A DNA stretch of 62,946 bases from Streptomyces tailanensis (GCF_008386495.1 NZ_VTHJ01000059.1:1-62946), one strand, 5' to 3'; shown: positions 7,886-16,540, counted from the first letter of the stretch. The notes: generated from the letters alone by a model not told the origin. Numbers and translations are program-made.

Positions 7886-9238
7886 ATGGCAGGCATGGCC
7901 GAGCGTGACGACCCCGAGGTCATAGGGCGCAGGGTGCAGCAACTGCGCACGGAACGCGGCCTCACGCAACGGCAGTTGGCGGAACCCGTGTATACCCCGG
8001 CGTACATCTCCACCGTGGAGGCCGGCCGGGTCCGTGCCTCCGAGCCCGCGCTGCGGCACATCGCCGAGCGGCTCGGCGTCGGCTACGAGGAGCTGGCCAC
8101 GGGCCGCCCCGCCGGCTTCGCCACCGAACTGCGGCTGCGGCTGACCGGCGCCCAGCGAACCCTCGCCACCGGCGCTACGGAGGCCGCCGCCGAGGGGTTC
8201 GAGTTCGTGCTCGCCGAGGCCGAGGAGCACGGCCTGATGAACGAGCAGGCCGACGCCCTGCTCGGGCTCGGCGAGTGCGCGCTGGAGACCGGGGACCTGG
8301 AGACCGCGCAGCTGCGGTTCGAACAGGCCGAGCAGCGCCTCGGCGACGCCCCGCTCCCGGCCCGCGTCCCCGCGCTGCGCGGCCGCGCCGTCGCCCACTA
8401 CCTCGCCGGTGAACTCCGCTACTCCTGCTACCTGTTCGAGTCCACGCTCGACGAGCTGAACCGCACCGGCATGCACGACCCCGACGCGCTGCTCGTCCTC
8501 TACGCCGGCGTCATCGGGCCGTACATGGACATGGGCGCCCACGCCCGCGCCGCCCAGGCCGCCGAGCTGGCGCTCGCCCTCGCCCCGCAGTCCGGCGACC
8601 CGGCCCTCGTGGCCCGGATGCACCGCGCCGTCGCCCGCACGATGATCGCCGAGGGGCGGATCGCGGAGGCCGACGCGTCGCTCGCCAAGGCCTCCGAGCT
8701 GTACCGGCAGCTCCAGATCCGCACCGAGCTCGCCAACTGCCACTGGATGCGCGGCTACCTCCACGCTCAGAACGGCGACTACGAGCGCGCCGAGGCCGAA
8801 CTGCGCGAGGCCCGCTGCATGCTCTCCGCCAAGCGCGCCACCCTCTACACCAGCCAGGTCGCCGTCGAACTCGCCGACGTACTGCACCGCCGCGGCAAGT
8901 CCGAGGAGGCCTCCGAGCTGCTCCGCGAGGTCATCAGCGACCTCACGTCCGAGCGGGGTGCGCTGCACTCCGCCGCCGCGCACCGCCTCCTCGGCATCAT
9001 CGCCGAGGACGCCCGCGCCACGGATGCCGCCGAGGAACACTACGTACGGGCGCTGAGTCTGCTGGAGCGGGCGGGTGCCGCGGGTGATCTGGCCGATCTG
9101 TGCCGGTTGCTGGGTGATCTGTACCGCCGTACCGGGCGGGTCGAGGCCGCGTTGGACGCGTACCGCACCGGGCTGGGACATCGCACCACCCCCGGCACCA
9201 CCACCCTCGGGCCGGCGCCCGCACAGCCGCCTCTTTGA
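7886..9238 (+). CDS. HTH (XRE) regulator with TPR repeats
   Basis: This 450-aa cytoplasmic regulator has an XRE-type helix-turn-helix at residues ~12-65 (GRRVQQLRTERGLTQRQLAE, YISTVEAGRV). About 350 residues of TPR-like helical repeats follow (ALLGLGECALETGDLETAQ, GYLHAQNGDYERAEAELREA, LLGDLYRRTGRVEAALDAYR). HTH-TPR proteins of this build sense peptides or protein partners in other bacteria (RRNPP type); in Streptomyces the ligands are mostly unknown. No good ribosome-binding site precedes ATG 7886, and a second ATG lies at 7895; translation may be leaderless. Palindromic sites lie just upstream. Confidence 0.85.
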   Translation: MAGMAERDDPEVIGRRVQQLRTERGLTQRQLAEPVYTPAYISTVEAGRVRASEPALRHIAERLGVGYEELATGRPAGFATELRLRLTGAQRTLATGATEAAAEGFEFVLAEAEEHGLMNEQADALLGLGECALETGDLETAQLRFEQAEQRLGDAPLPARVPALRGRAVAHYLAGELRYSCYLFESTLDELNRTGMHDPDALLVLYAGVIGPYMDMGAHARAAQAAELALALAPQSGDPALVARMHRAVARTMIAEGRIAEADASLAKASELYRQLQIRTELANCHWMRGYLHAQNGDYERAEAELREARCMLSAKRATLYTSQVAVELADVLHRRGKSEEASELLREVISDLTSERGALHSAAAHRLLGIIAEDARATDAAEEHYVRALSLLERAGAAGDLADLCRLLGDLYRRTGRVEAALDAYRTGLGHRTTPGTTTLGPAPAQPPL

Positions 9239-9284
9239 GGATTCCGGGCCGGTGCACAGCCGTCGCCGATAGCGTGCGCGGGGT

Positions 9285-10611
9285 ATGGACAAGCAACGGA
9301 GCGACGCCCGGGTGAGCGGCGAGTCGACCGCCGAGCGGGGTGTGGGGCCGGGCGGGGGCCGGTTGCGCAACTCGGCGCTACGAGGTGCCGCTGCGCCCAC
9401 CCTTCCCCACTCTCGGCTTCTCCCCCACTCTCGGCTTCTCCCCCACTCTCGGCTCCGCTTGAGCGGGGGGACCCCCATCGCCCCAGCGGCACGATTGCCC
9501 GCAGCCAGGGCAGCCAGGGCAGCCAGGGCAGCCAGGGCAGCCAGGGCAGCCAGGGCAGCCAGGGCAGCTGGGACGCCAGGCCGGCATCGGTGGGCAGCTG
9601 CCCCGGCGACACGAATGCCCGCAGCTACGACAGTAGTTGGCGTCCTCGTCCACGCCGTGCTCGGTGGCCTCGCCCTCCTCGCCATCGGCACTGTCGTCTC
9701 CGTACTCGGGCCGCTGGTCGCGCTCGACCTCGCGACGCCCGCCATGGCCGCCTGGTGGACGGTCTTCACGGCGGTCGTCGTGCAGGGGATCCCCTTTCTC
9801 CTCCTCGGAACTCTCGTCTCCGCGGCGATCGGGGCCTTCGTGCCCGAGCGGGTCTTCAGCCGGTTGTTGCCCCGTAATCCCGCGCTCGCCGTACCCGTGG
9901 CGGGCGCGGCCGGGGTCGTACTGCCGGGGTGTGAGTGCGCGTCCGTGCCGGTGGCCGGGAGTCTGATGCGGCACGGGGGTGGCCCCGGCCGCGGCCCTCG
10001 CCTTCCTCCTCTCCGCCCCCGCGGTCAACCCCGTCGTCCTGGTCGCCACCTCCGTCGCCTTCCCCGGTCAGCCGCTGATGGTCCTCGCCCGGCTCGTCGC
10101 CTCCCTGGCCACCGCCGTGGTGATGGGCTGGCTGTGGGTACGGTTCGGGCGGGAGGAGTGGCTGCGGCTGCCGAAGCGACCGAGTACGGGGGCGGCCACG
10201 GCGAACCGCTCTCGCTGGGGCGCCTTCGCCGCCGGGCTCCAGCACGACTTCCTCCACGCGGGCGGCTTCCTCGTCGTCGGCGCGGCAGCGGCGGCCACGT
10301 TCAACATCGTCGTCCCGAGGTCGCTGCTGGACCTCTTCACCGGTTCCGTCTGGTTGTCCGTCCTCCTCCTCGCCGCCCTCGCCGTCGTCCTGTGCGTGTG
10401 CAGCGAGGCGGACGCCTTCGTCGCCGCCTCGCTCACCGGCTTCTCCCCGACCGCGCGACTGGCGTTCATGGTGGTCGGCCCCATGGTCGACCTCAAACTC
10501 ATCGCACTCCAGGCGGGAACCTTCGGCCGCGCCTTCGCGCTCCGCTTCTCCGCCGCGACCTGGGTGGTGGCCGTGACCAGCAGCGCGCTCGTGGGGTGGT
10601 GGCTCCTGTGA
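9285..10611 (+). pseudogene. Permease (DUF318/YcgR-like), frameshifted in G run
   Basis: A multi-pass membrane permease is split between two frames. The first (from ATG 9285) runs through ILLLGTLV-type spans and LPGCECASVPVAGSLMRHGG to about 9978. The second continues VAPAAALAFLLSAPAVNPVV to 10611. The join falls in GGGGG at 9975-9979; with four Gs the frame would be continuous (RHGVAPAAALAF). This is a +1 frameshift, or a sequencing error in a homopolymer. The first ~110 residues come from tandem repeats and are not conserved-looking; ATG 9615 may be the older start. Its stop overlaps the DUF1980 gene as GTGA. Confidence 0.72.
9405..9563 (+). repeat. Two tandem repeat arrays in permease N-terminus
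   Basis: Three copies of an 18-bp unit (CCCCACTCTCGGCTTCTC, 9405-9458) are followed, after a GC-rich palindromic stretch, by seven copies of the 9-bp unit GCAGCCAGG (9501-9563). Both are translated in the permease frame (PHSRLL repeats, then Ala-Ala-Arg repeats). The 18-bp unit resembles dispersed palindromic elements often seen between Streptomyces genes. Confidence 0.85.
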
Positions 10612-11336
10612 GGCGCTACGTCCCCACCGTCCTCCTTCTCCTCTCCGGCGCCGCGATCCTCCGCGTCTCCCTCTTCAGCGAGCTGTATCTGCGGTACGTA
10701 CAGCCGGGCTTACGGCCGTTCCTGATCGCGTCCGGGGTGCTGCTGGTGGTGCTCGGCACCGCGGCCGGGGTGAGGACACTCCGCGCCGCCGACGACGACC
10801 ACGAGCACCCCCAGGACGATGGTCATGACCACGGCCCTTCCGGCCCCCGAGTCGCCTATCTGCTCGCCGTCCCCGCCCTCGCCCTCCTCCTCTTCCCGCC
10901 CCCGGCGCTCGGCTCGTACAGCGCGGACAAGCAGGCGGCGGAGTACGCGGCCCAGGGCGTCGGCACGTTCGACGCGCTGCCGAAAGGTGACCCGGTCGAG
11001 CTGACCCTCGGCGAGTTCACGTCCCGGGCGATCTACGACAGCGGGCGTTCGCTGAAGGGCCGTACGGTCCGGATGACCGGCTTCGTCACCCGTGCCGACG
11101 ATGGCGACGGCTGGTACCTCACCCGACTGCTTGTCTCCTGCTGTGCCGCCGACGCCAGCCCCTACAAGGTCGAGATCCGCGAGGCCGACGCCCCGCCCGC
11201 CGACGCCTGGGTCACTGTCACCGGCACCTGGCACCCCGAGGGCGAGCTCGGTTCCGAGGAGGCCTGGCCCCCCGTACTGGACGCCAGGTCGGTGAAACGG
11301 GTCGCCGAACCGCAGAACCCGTACGAGAAGCGCTGA
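10608..11336 (+). CDS. DUF1980/TIGR03943 family membrane protein
   Basis: This 242-aa partner of the upstream permease starts at GTG 10608, overlapping the permease stop (GTGA). Two N-terminal membrane spans (VPTVLLLLSGAAILRV and FLIASGVLLVVLGTAAGV) precede a His/Asp-rich linker (DDDHEHPQDDGHDHG), a third span and an extracytoplasmic domain. That domain carries VRMTGFV and LLVSCCAADASPY. The DUF318 permease plus DUF1980 pair (B. subtilis YcgR/YcgQ-like) is widespread; the substrate is unproven. The His-rich linker hints at metal contact. Confidence 0.82.
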   Translation: MRRYVPTVLLLLSGAAILRVSLFSELYLRYVQPGLRPFLIASGVLLVVLGTAAGVRTLRAADDDHEHPQDDGHDHGPSGPRVAYLLAVPALALLLFPPPALGSYSADKQAAEYAAQGVGTFDALPKGDPVELTLGEFTSRAIYDSGRSLKGRTVRMTGFVTRADDGDGWYLTRLLVSCCAADASPYKVEIREADAPPADAWVTVTGTWHPEGELGSEEAWPPVLDARSVKRVAEPQNPYEKR

Positions 11337-11345
11337 CGGGAGCGC

Positions 11346-12134
11346 TCACATGCTGAAGTCCATCTCCGCGATCACCTGGTCGGCCGCGTCGTAGATCGTG
11401 ACCTTGCGCACGGGGTCCTTGAAGTCGAGCGAGCGGGCCAGCTCCTCCGGGACCTTCACATGGGCGGAGTAGACGCCCCAGCTGGTGTTCCCCTTCAGGC
11501 GCAGGACCGTGCCGGCGGTGATCTCGCCGTCGTAGGCCTTCACCTCGACCCGGGTCGCCGCGGAGCGGACGCCGTAGAAGAGGCCGTGGACGGTGTAGCC
11601 GGCGGTGGCGGAGCCCGAGCCCTGCATGGAGACGCCCGGTTCGCTGGTGTCGAGGTTGCCGTCGACCACGCTCCTGAATTCCTCCAGGCCGGGGTCGCCC
11701 GGTTCCACGGGCGGGTCCTCCCAGTGCTTGCCCTCCGCCGTCAGCCACAGTTCCGTACCGCCCTCGACGGTCACCCGCTCGCCCGGCTCGACGACGTGCA
11801 CCTTCCCGGCGGGCGGGGCGGAGGACGGGGAGGGTGAGGGCGAAGCCGAGTGGGTGGCCTCGCGGCTCGTCGCCGGGGGCGACATCGGCTCGACCGACTC
11901 CGAGGGGCCGTCCGGGCGGAGGGCCAGCATCACGAACGGGAGCAGCAGCAGTCCGCACCCGCTGCTCAGTACGGCGGCCCGGCGGCGCAACCGGCGCCTG
12001 CGGCCGTCGCGTTCGATCGCCGCCAGCGGCACGGGCGGCGGCGTGACGTCGTACGCGACCTCGGCGAACGCCTCGCGCAGCCGCTGCCCGGTGTCGGCGA
12101 GGGCCCCGGAGGAGGAGGGTGGTCGGTGGTTCAT
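11346..12134 (-). CDS. Membrane-anchored partner of ECF sigma factor
   Basis: This 262-aa protein has a cytoplasmic N-terminus of ~60 residues (LREAFAEVAYDVTPPPVP), one membrane span (~62-82, LSSGCGLLLLPFVMLAL) and a Pro/Ser-rich linker. An extracytoplasmic domain of ~150 residues follows (VVEPGERV, ELWLTAEGKHWEDPPVEP, FRSVVDGN, PGVSMQGSG). The start overlaps the sigma gene stop (ATGA), so the two are co-translated. Topology and linkage are those of an anti-sigma factor or regulator, although no zinc motif is seen. Its outer domain is repeated in the secreted protein at 12813. Confidence 0.75.
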   Translation of the reverse strand: MNHRPPSSSGALADTGQRLREAFAEVAYDVTPPPVPLAAIERDGRRRRLRRRAAVLSSGCGLLLLPFVMLALRPDGPSESVEPMSPPATSREATHSASPSPSPSSAPPAGKVHVVEPGERVTVEGGTELWLTAEGKHWEDPPVEPGDPGLEEFRSVVDGNLDTSEPGVSMQGSGSATAGYTVHGLFYGVRSAATRVEVKAYDGEITAGTVLRLKGNTSWGVYSAHVKVPEELARSLDFKDPVRKVTIYDAADQVIAEMDFSM

Positions 12135-12688
12135 GAGCGGGCTCCGGGGACGGGCGAGGAGCGGTCCTCGATCTGGGCGGTGGCGAACGCCGGGTGGGCG
12201 CGCAGGGCCGACAGCCCGCGCCGGACATGGGTCTTGACCGTGCCGAGCGAGCAGCCGAGCAGCTCGGCGATCTCGTTCTCGGACAGGTCCTCCCAGAAGC
12301 GGAGCACCAGCACGGACCGCTGCCGCGCCGACAGCGCGGCCAACGCCTGGGTGACGGCAGCCCGTTGGGCGACCGTGTCGGCGTGACCGGCCTGCCGCTC
12401 GTGCACCCGCTCGGGCAGGAACGGCGTCAGCAGATGGGCCACGCGTCTCTTCCGTACGCGGCTGATGTTGTTGTTGACGAGCGATCGCCGTACGTAGAAG
12501 TCGACGTCGTCACGCGGGATGCGCCGCCAGCGGGCGTACACCTTCGCCAGTGTGGTCTGCACGAGATCCTCGGCCTCGTGGAAGTCGCCGGTGAGCATGT
12601 GCGCGGTCCGTACCAGCCGGGGCCAGGCCGCGGTGGCGTACGCGGCGAAGTCGCCACCCTCGGGCGATCCGGGATTCTCGTGCGGCAC
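12131..12688 (-). CDS. SigE-family ECF RNA polymerase sigma factor
   Basis: This 185-aa sigma-70 family protein has region 2 at ~15-85 (LVRTAHMLTGDFHEAEDLVQTTLAKVYARWRR) and region 4 at ~110-165 (LSARQRSVLVLRFWEDLSENEIAELLG, GTVKTHVRRGLSALR). The length and the TLAKVYARW motif match the actinobacterial SigE (TIGR02983) group. It is followed, with ATGA overlap, by a membrane protein likely to control it. A secreted paralogue of that membrane protein lies upstream. Confidence 0.9.
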   Translation of the reverse strand: MPHENPGSPEGGDFAAYATAAWPRLVRTAHMLTGDFHEAEDLVQTTLAKVYARWRRIPRDDVDFYVRRSLVNNNISRVRKRRVAHLLTPFLPERVHERQAGHADTVAQRAAVTQALAALSARQRSVLVLRFWEDLSENEIAELLGCSLGTVKTHVRRGLSALRAHPAFATAQIEDRSSPVPGARS

Positions 12689-12812
12689 GGACGACGGTCC
12701 TCGGGGTCGGGAACGCGGTGGGTACGGGGAGTGCCGTGCGGGCGAGGGGGAGCGATCAAGTCCCTTGCCCGCACGGCCACTTGGTGTCCTGGTGTCGTAT
12801 CAGCTGCTGTGC

Positions 12813-13394
12813 TCAGAACCTCGGCAGCTGCGCGTACACGCGCCCCCTGGTGTCGTAGACGGTGACGGCGCCGAGGAAGTTCTCGTCGGCGTCGGCGGGG
12901 ATCGCGGTCGTGGCGTACCAGACGCCCCAGCCCGGCTTCCCGGCCAGCTCGATCAGCTTGCCGCGCACCGGCCCGGCGTCGGTCTCGATGACGACGCGGG
13001 AGGCGGTGCCCCTGCCGCCGTAGTAGAGGCCGGAGAGGTAGTAGCGCCCCTCGTAGCCGCCGGCCTGCATCGACACCCCGGGCTGACTCAGGTCGACGTT
13101 GCCGTCGACCACGCTCCGGAACTGCGGGAAGTCGGGCATGTCCGGCTCCACCCAGTGCTTGCCCTCCGCGGTCAGCCAGAGTTCGAAGCCGGGCGCGCCG
13201 ACGACCCGCTCACCGGGCTCGACGATACGCGGAGTCGGAGCCTTCTTGACGGCGGCGGTGGTGGCCACCGCCGCCGAGGTGCGTTGCGTCGCCGTCTCCC
13301 CCCGCGAGACGGCGTACGACATCGTCGGCGCCCCCGCCAGCAGCGTGGTCAGCGCTGCGACGGCGACGTATCTGTGCATCCGTGCCATGTTCAT
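12813..13394 (-). CDS. Secreted paralogue of sigma-partner extracytoplasmic domain
   Basis: This is a 193-aa exported protein. ATG 13394 is chosen because GGGGG lies just upstream and a signal peptide follows directly (YVAVAALTTLLAGAPTMSYA). The mature part repeats the outer domain of the membrane protein at 11346: RIVEPGERV, FELWLTAEGKHWVEP, FRSVVDGNVDLSQPGVSMQ, GLYYGGRGTASRV. The two clearly arose by duplication. It is encoded just upstream of, and in the same direction as, the sigma gene. It could be a soluble sensor, decoy or target of the same pathway. Confidence 0.75.
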   Translation of the reverse strand: MNMARMHRYVAVAALTTLLAGAPTMSYAVSRGETATQRTSAAVATTAAVKKAPTPRIVEPGERVVGAPGFELWLTAEGKHWVEPDMPDFPQFRSVVDGNVDLSQPGVSMQAGGYEGRYYLSGLYYGGRGTASRVVIETDAGPVRGKLIELAGKPGWGVWYATTAIPADADENFLGAVTVYDTRGRVYAQLPRF

Positions 13395-13599
13395 GAACGG
13401 ACAACCCCCATAGGTGTGTAGGTCTGTCACTCCTGAAAACCCCGCCGACCCACGGGGTGGATGACACCGGCGCCGCACTTTTTCCGGGCCCAGGGGCAGG
13501 GGACAGGGAGCCGGTCACCCGTACGCGCTCGTGCGCTGGTGGGTGAGGCCGGGCGGTGGTGCCGTGGAGGTATACGCCGTGTTCTCGAGAGGCTCCGCC

Positions 13600-14514
13600 A
13601 TGCGTCGTTCGTACCGTGTTCTGGCCCAGGCCGTGGGCGTCGCCGTGATGCTCGCCGGGGTGTCGGGATGCGTGCTGCAGACGAAGGAACACCCGCGCGG
13701 CTTCCCCGAGGCCGCCTCCCAGGAGATCTCGGTACCCGCCTCGCCGAAGACCGCCGCTCCCAGCTCCGCCCTCACCGACGCCCGCGCCAGAAGCGCGCTG
13801 CTGCGCGAGGACGACCTCGGCGGCGCCTGGGCCGGCACCCAGGGCGCCGCCACCTGGCGGGACGGCCTCCTCAAGGGCAGGACCGACCTCCCCGAGTGCC
13901 AGGAACTCCTCGACGCCGTGTACGCCGAGGACCTGCTCGGCGAACCCAGGGGCGGCGTGGCCGTCATCGGCTTCGACGACGACGAGTACGGCGCCCAACT
14001 GCGCTACCAGGTGGGCGCGTACGACAAGGGCGCCGTGGACGCGAGGCTGGGGCAGGTCGGCCAACTCGTCGAGCGCTGCGGTGAGTTCACCATCACCGGG
14101 GTCCAGGGCCGCGAGCACTACGCCCGGGTCACCCCCGTCGGCCTGCCCGACGGTATCGGCGACGTCCAGCAGGCGCTGCGTCTCGTCGTGGCCGACGGCG
14201 AGGAGGGCTCCCTGACCCTCGACCTCGCCGCCGTACGCGTCGGCGACACCGCCGTCTTCCTCACCCACGGCGGCCTCTACGGCATCGACGACACTGCCAC
14301 GAGAGACGCCGCCCGAGCGGGGGCACAGCGCCTGCGGGAGGTGCTGAAGAAGGATGCCCGCGAGAGGAAGCCGCGCGAGAAGGATGCCCGCGAGAGGAAG
14401 CCGCGCGAGAAGGACGGCCGTGAGAGGGAGCCGGGCAAGAAGGAGCCGCGGGAGAAGGGCGAGCGTCGCTCTTCTCCCGCGGCTCCTTCTCCGTCAGGTC
14501 AGAACTTGCCGTAG
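13600..14514 (+). CDS. Lipoprotein with repeat-built C-terminal tail
   Basis: This is a 304-aa lipoprotein. ATG 13600 gives a lipoprotein signal with lipobox LAGVSGC (Cys ~24). The mature part begins with a Thr/Ser-rich linker and has a globular domain (LTDARARSALLREDDLGGAW, ECQELLDAVY, YQVGAYDKGAVDARLGQVGQL) like Streptomyces PknH/sensor-type lipoproteins of unknown ligand. The last ~55 residues are charged Lys/Arg/Glu repeats encoded by a 30-bp tandem unit (14350-14439), then by a terminator hairpin. The tail probably grew by repeat expansion and stop loss. It ends 16 bp inside the convergent neighbour. Confidence 0.75.
   Translation: MRRSYRVLAQAVGVAVMLAGVSGCVLQTKEHPRGFPEAASQEISVPASPKTAAPSSALTDARARSALLREDDLGGAWAGTQGAATWRDGLLKGRTDLPECQELLDAVYAEDLLGEPRGGVAVIGFDDDEYGAQLRYQVGAYDKGAVDARLGQVGQLVERCGEFTITGVQGREHYARVTPVGLPDGIGDVQQALRLVVADGEEGSLTLDLAAVRVGDTAVFLTHGGLYGIDDTATRDAARAGAQRLREVLKKDARERKPREKDARERKPREKDGREREPGKKEPREKGERRSSPAAPSPSGQNLP
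14440..14488. terminator. 18-bp perfect hairpin inside 3' end of lipoprotein gene
   Basis: AAGGAGCCGCGGGAGAAG (14440-14457) pairs perfectly with its complement at 14471-14488 around a 13-base loop. It lies within the coding end of the rightward lipoprotein gene and 11 bp beyond the stop of the leftward gene at 14499. It probably terminates the leftward transcript and, originally, the rightward one. Confidence 0.75.
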
Positions 14515-15695
14515 CGGCCGGTCAGGTCCACCGTGGGGCAGGTCGCCGAGCCGATGAGGCAGGCGGTGCTGCCATGCTTCTTCTTGTGGACGTTGGTCAC
14601 CTTGCCACCGTCGTAGATGTAGATGTAGTGGTTCGGGTACTGACGGTGGTTGCCGGAGCGGATCTCGTACGTCCCGCTCTTGGTCATGTTGATGGTGAAC
14701 GCGCCGGAGGCGGCGCCCTTCACTCCGCCCAGGCCCTTGCAGAACGGGTTGGTGGCGTGGAGGACCATCCGGATGCCCACGGTGTTGCCGCTCGACGCCA
14801 GCTTCTTGGCGTACGTGTTCTTGGCGCTGGCGGTCTTCTTGGCGACCAGCTTGTTGTTGTCCTTGCGGTACACGGTGGTGGGGTTGATGTGCTTGTTGGC
14901 CACCACCTTCTTGTTGCTCCAGGTGACGGTGGCGTGCAGCGCGAAGCGGAACTTGCTCGACTTCCAGTTGAAGTCCTTGTGGTTGTCGCCACCGAACTTG
15001 AAGTTCTTGCCGTAGTCACAGCCCGCGAGGGGAGCGTTGACGTACTTCTGCGGGATCCAGCCCATCCAGGTCAGCGTGGACGTCTTGGCCACGGCGGCGG
15101 TGGACGCCCGCTCGACCGCCGACTCGCGCAGCCCCGTGAGCGAGCCGGACTGCGGGACGGCCACCCGCATGCCGTACAGCTTGGAGTTCGGGGCGCCGCC
15201 CTTCGGCAGCAGGGGGATGACCTGGTAGGCGTACTCGTCGCCCGCCTTCACGGTCGTGTCGCGGAAGGAGGTCACGCCCGCGCCCAGCGTGGCGATGTCC
15301 TTGCCGTCCCGGGCGACGACGTACCGGGCGTCCTTCGCGTAGCCCTTCCAGGACAGCTCGACGAAGCCCTTGCCGGCCGCCGTGGTGACGCCCCGGTGGG
15401 CCATGGAGCTGTCGACGACCGCGGTCTCGCCTGAGGCGGTCCGCATGACGCCGAAGGCCTCCGCCTTCAGGGTCTTGCCCTGGGCGCTGTTCGAGCTGAA
15501 GCCGGAGACGTTCTTCAGCCGGGGGCCGCCGTGGGATGTGGTGGACAGCGCGGACGCGGAGAACGCCGCGGCGGGCCGTGCGTCCTGAGCGGACTGGGCC
15601 GCGAGAGCCGATGCCTGGAAACCGCCCGCGACCAGCGTGAGCGGAGCCACGGACAGCGCCGTCACCTTCGCGAAACGAGAGAGCTGCATGTTCAT
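14499..15695 (-). CDS. Large secreted protein of unknown function
   Basis: This 398-aa exported protein has a signal peptide (~1-33, VTALSVAPLTLVAGGFQASALA). A fibronectin-III-like stretch follows (~105-165: VELSWKGYAKDARYVVARDG, FRDTTVKAGDEYAYQVIPLLP). The C-terminal half is rich in Lys, Asn and aromatic residues with Cys residues (WIPQKYVNAPLAGCDYG, FALHATVTWSNKKVV, NPFCKGLG, TACLIGSATCPTVDL). Four Cys near the end could form disulfides. No catalytic motif is recognised. It overlaps the convergent lipoprotein gene by 16 bp. Confidence 0.78.
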   Translation of the reverse strand: MNMQLSRFAKVTALSVAPLTLVAGGFQASALAAQSAQDARPAAAFSASALSTTSHGGPRLKNVSGFSSNSAQGKTLKAEAFGVMRTASGETAVVDSSMAHRGVTTAAGKGFVELSWKGYAKDARYVVARDGKDIATLGAGVTSFRDTTVKAGDEYAYQVIPLLPKGGAPNSKLYGMRVAVPQSGSLTGLRESAVERASTAAVAKTSTLTWMGWIPQKYVNAPLAGCDYGKNFKFGGDNHKDFNWKSSKFRFALHATVTWSNKKVVANKHINPTTVYRKDNNKLVAKKTASAKNTYAKKLASSGNTVGIRMVLHATNPFCKGLGGVKGAASGAFTINMTKSGTYEIRSGNHRQYPNHYIYIYDGGKVTNVHKKKHGSTACLIGSATCPTVDLTGRYGKF

Positions 15696-15862
15696 CCCTT
15701 CATCCCCGTGTGTGCCAGGCGACCTGAGGGAAGCGGAATGCCCTCTGCCAGGCGCCTGTCAACGACCTTAGGGAGGAGGGGGGATGGGGTGTAAGTGACT
15801 CCTGGGGCAGTGCCTTCATGGGCAGTGCCCGAAAGTACAAGGCGGCGTGTGTGGCCCCGCCG

Positions 15863-16444
15863 CTACTTCTCCTTCAGCATCGGCTTGACGATGCTCGTCA
15901 CTTCCTTCTCGGTCACCATGTTCTGCAAGGCTCCGGCGATCCGGCCCTCGCGGTCGATGAAGAGGGTGAAGGGGAGGATCTGCGGGTTCACCATGCCGCG
16001 CGGCAGTTTCAGGAACTGCTCGCCGTCCGGATCGTGCAGGCTCGGGTAGGTGAGGCCGAACTGCTGCTGGAAGTCGAGGCCGAGCTTCCGGTCGGTGTCG
16101 GTGGTGACGCCCAGTACCTGAAGGCCCTGGTCCGCCAACTTCCGCTGCGTACGCTCCAGGTCGGGTGACTCCTTGCGGCAGGGGGCGCATGTGGAGGCCC
16201 AGGCGTTCACGACGACGACCTTGCCGCGGTAGTCGGAGAGGCGGACCGGCTTGCCGTCGACGGTGGTGCCGGCGAAGTCGGGGGCATCGGTCCGGTCGGC
16301 CACCGGGATGCTCTTGAACGGTGATGCCTGCGACTGTTCCTGGTCCGCCAGCAGCAGCGGTTCGGTCGTCGCGCAGCCGGACAGCGCGAGGCAGGCGGAG
16401 ACCACGCACACGACCACCCGCGAGATCGCCTTCGTCGTCGCCAC
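15863..16444 (-). CDS. TlpA-like thioredoxin-fold lipoprotein
   Basis: This is a membrane-anchored thiol-disulfide reductase of ~193 aa. GTG 16444 is preferred over TTG 16456 because it places the lipobox LALSGC near residue 24. A spacer is followed by the AhpC-TSA/TlpA fold: APDFAGTTVDGKPVRLSDYRGKVVVVNAWAST, then active site CAPCRKESPDL, cis-Pro region LPFTLFIDREGRIAG. Such proteins reduce cytochrome c or other exported cysteines. The gene stands alone between terminators. Confidence 0.85.
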   Translation of the reverse strand: MATTKAISRVVVCVVSACLALSGCATTEPLLLADQEQSQASPFKSIPVADRTDAPDFAGTTVDGKPVRLSDYRGKVVVVNAWASTCAPCRKESPDLERTQRKLADQGLQVLGVTTDTDRKLGLDFQQQFGLTYPSLHDPDGEQFLKLPRGMVNPQILPFTLFIDREGRIAGALQNMVTEKEVTSIVKPMLKEK

Positions 16445-16540
16445 CCTGTACCCCAACTCGCTTGATCCGGACCCGCGTCCTTACAGCTTAGGTGGCTGCC
16501 GAGAAGGCGAACCCATGAGTGGGTGGGGTCGTCCGGCGCT

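Noticed and set aside
7781..9769. 662-codon open frame on the minus strand
   Set aside because: It is the antisense shadow of the HTH-TPR gene. It has low-complexity composition, no domain, and the plus strand has clear HTH and TPR motifs.
9979..10611. Stand-alone 210-aa membrane protein
   Set aside because: Its first residues continue the conserved permease sequence from the other frame, so it is the second half of a frameshifted gene rather than a separate gene.
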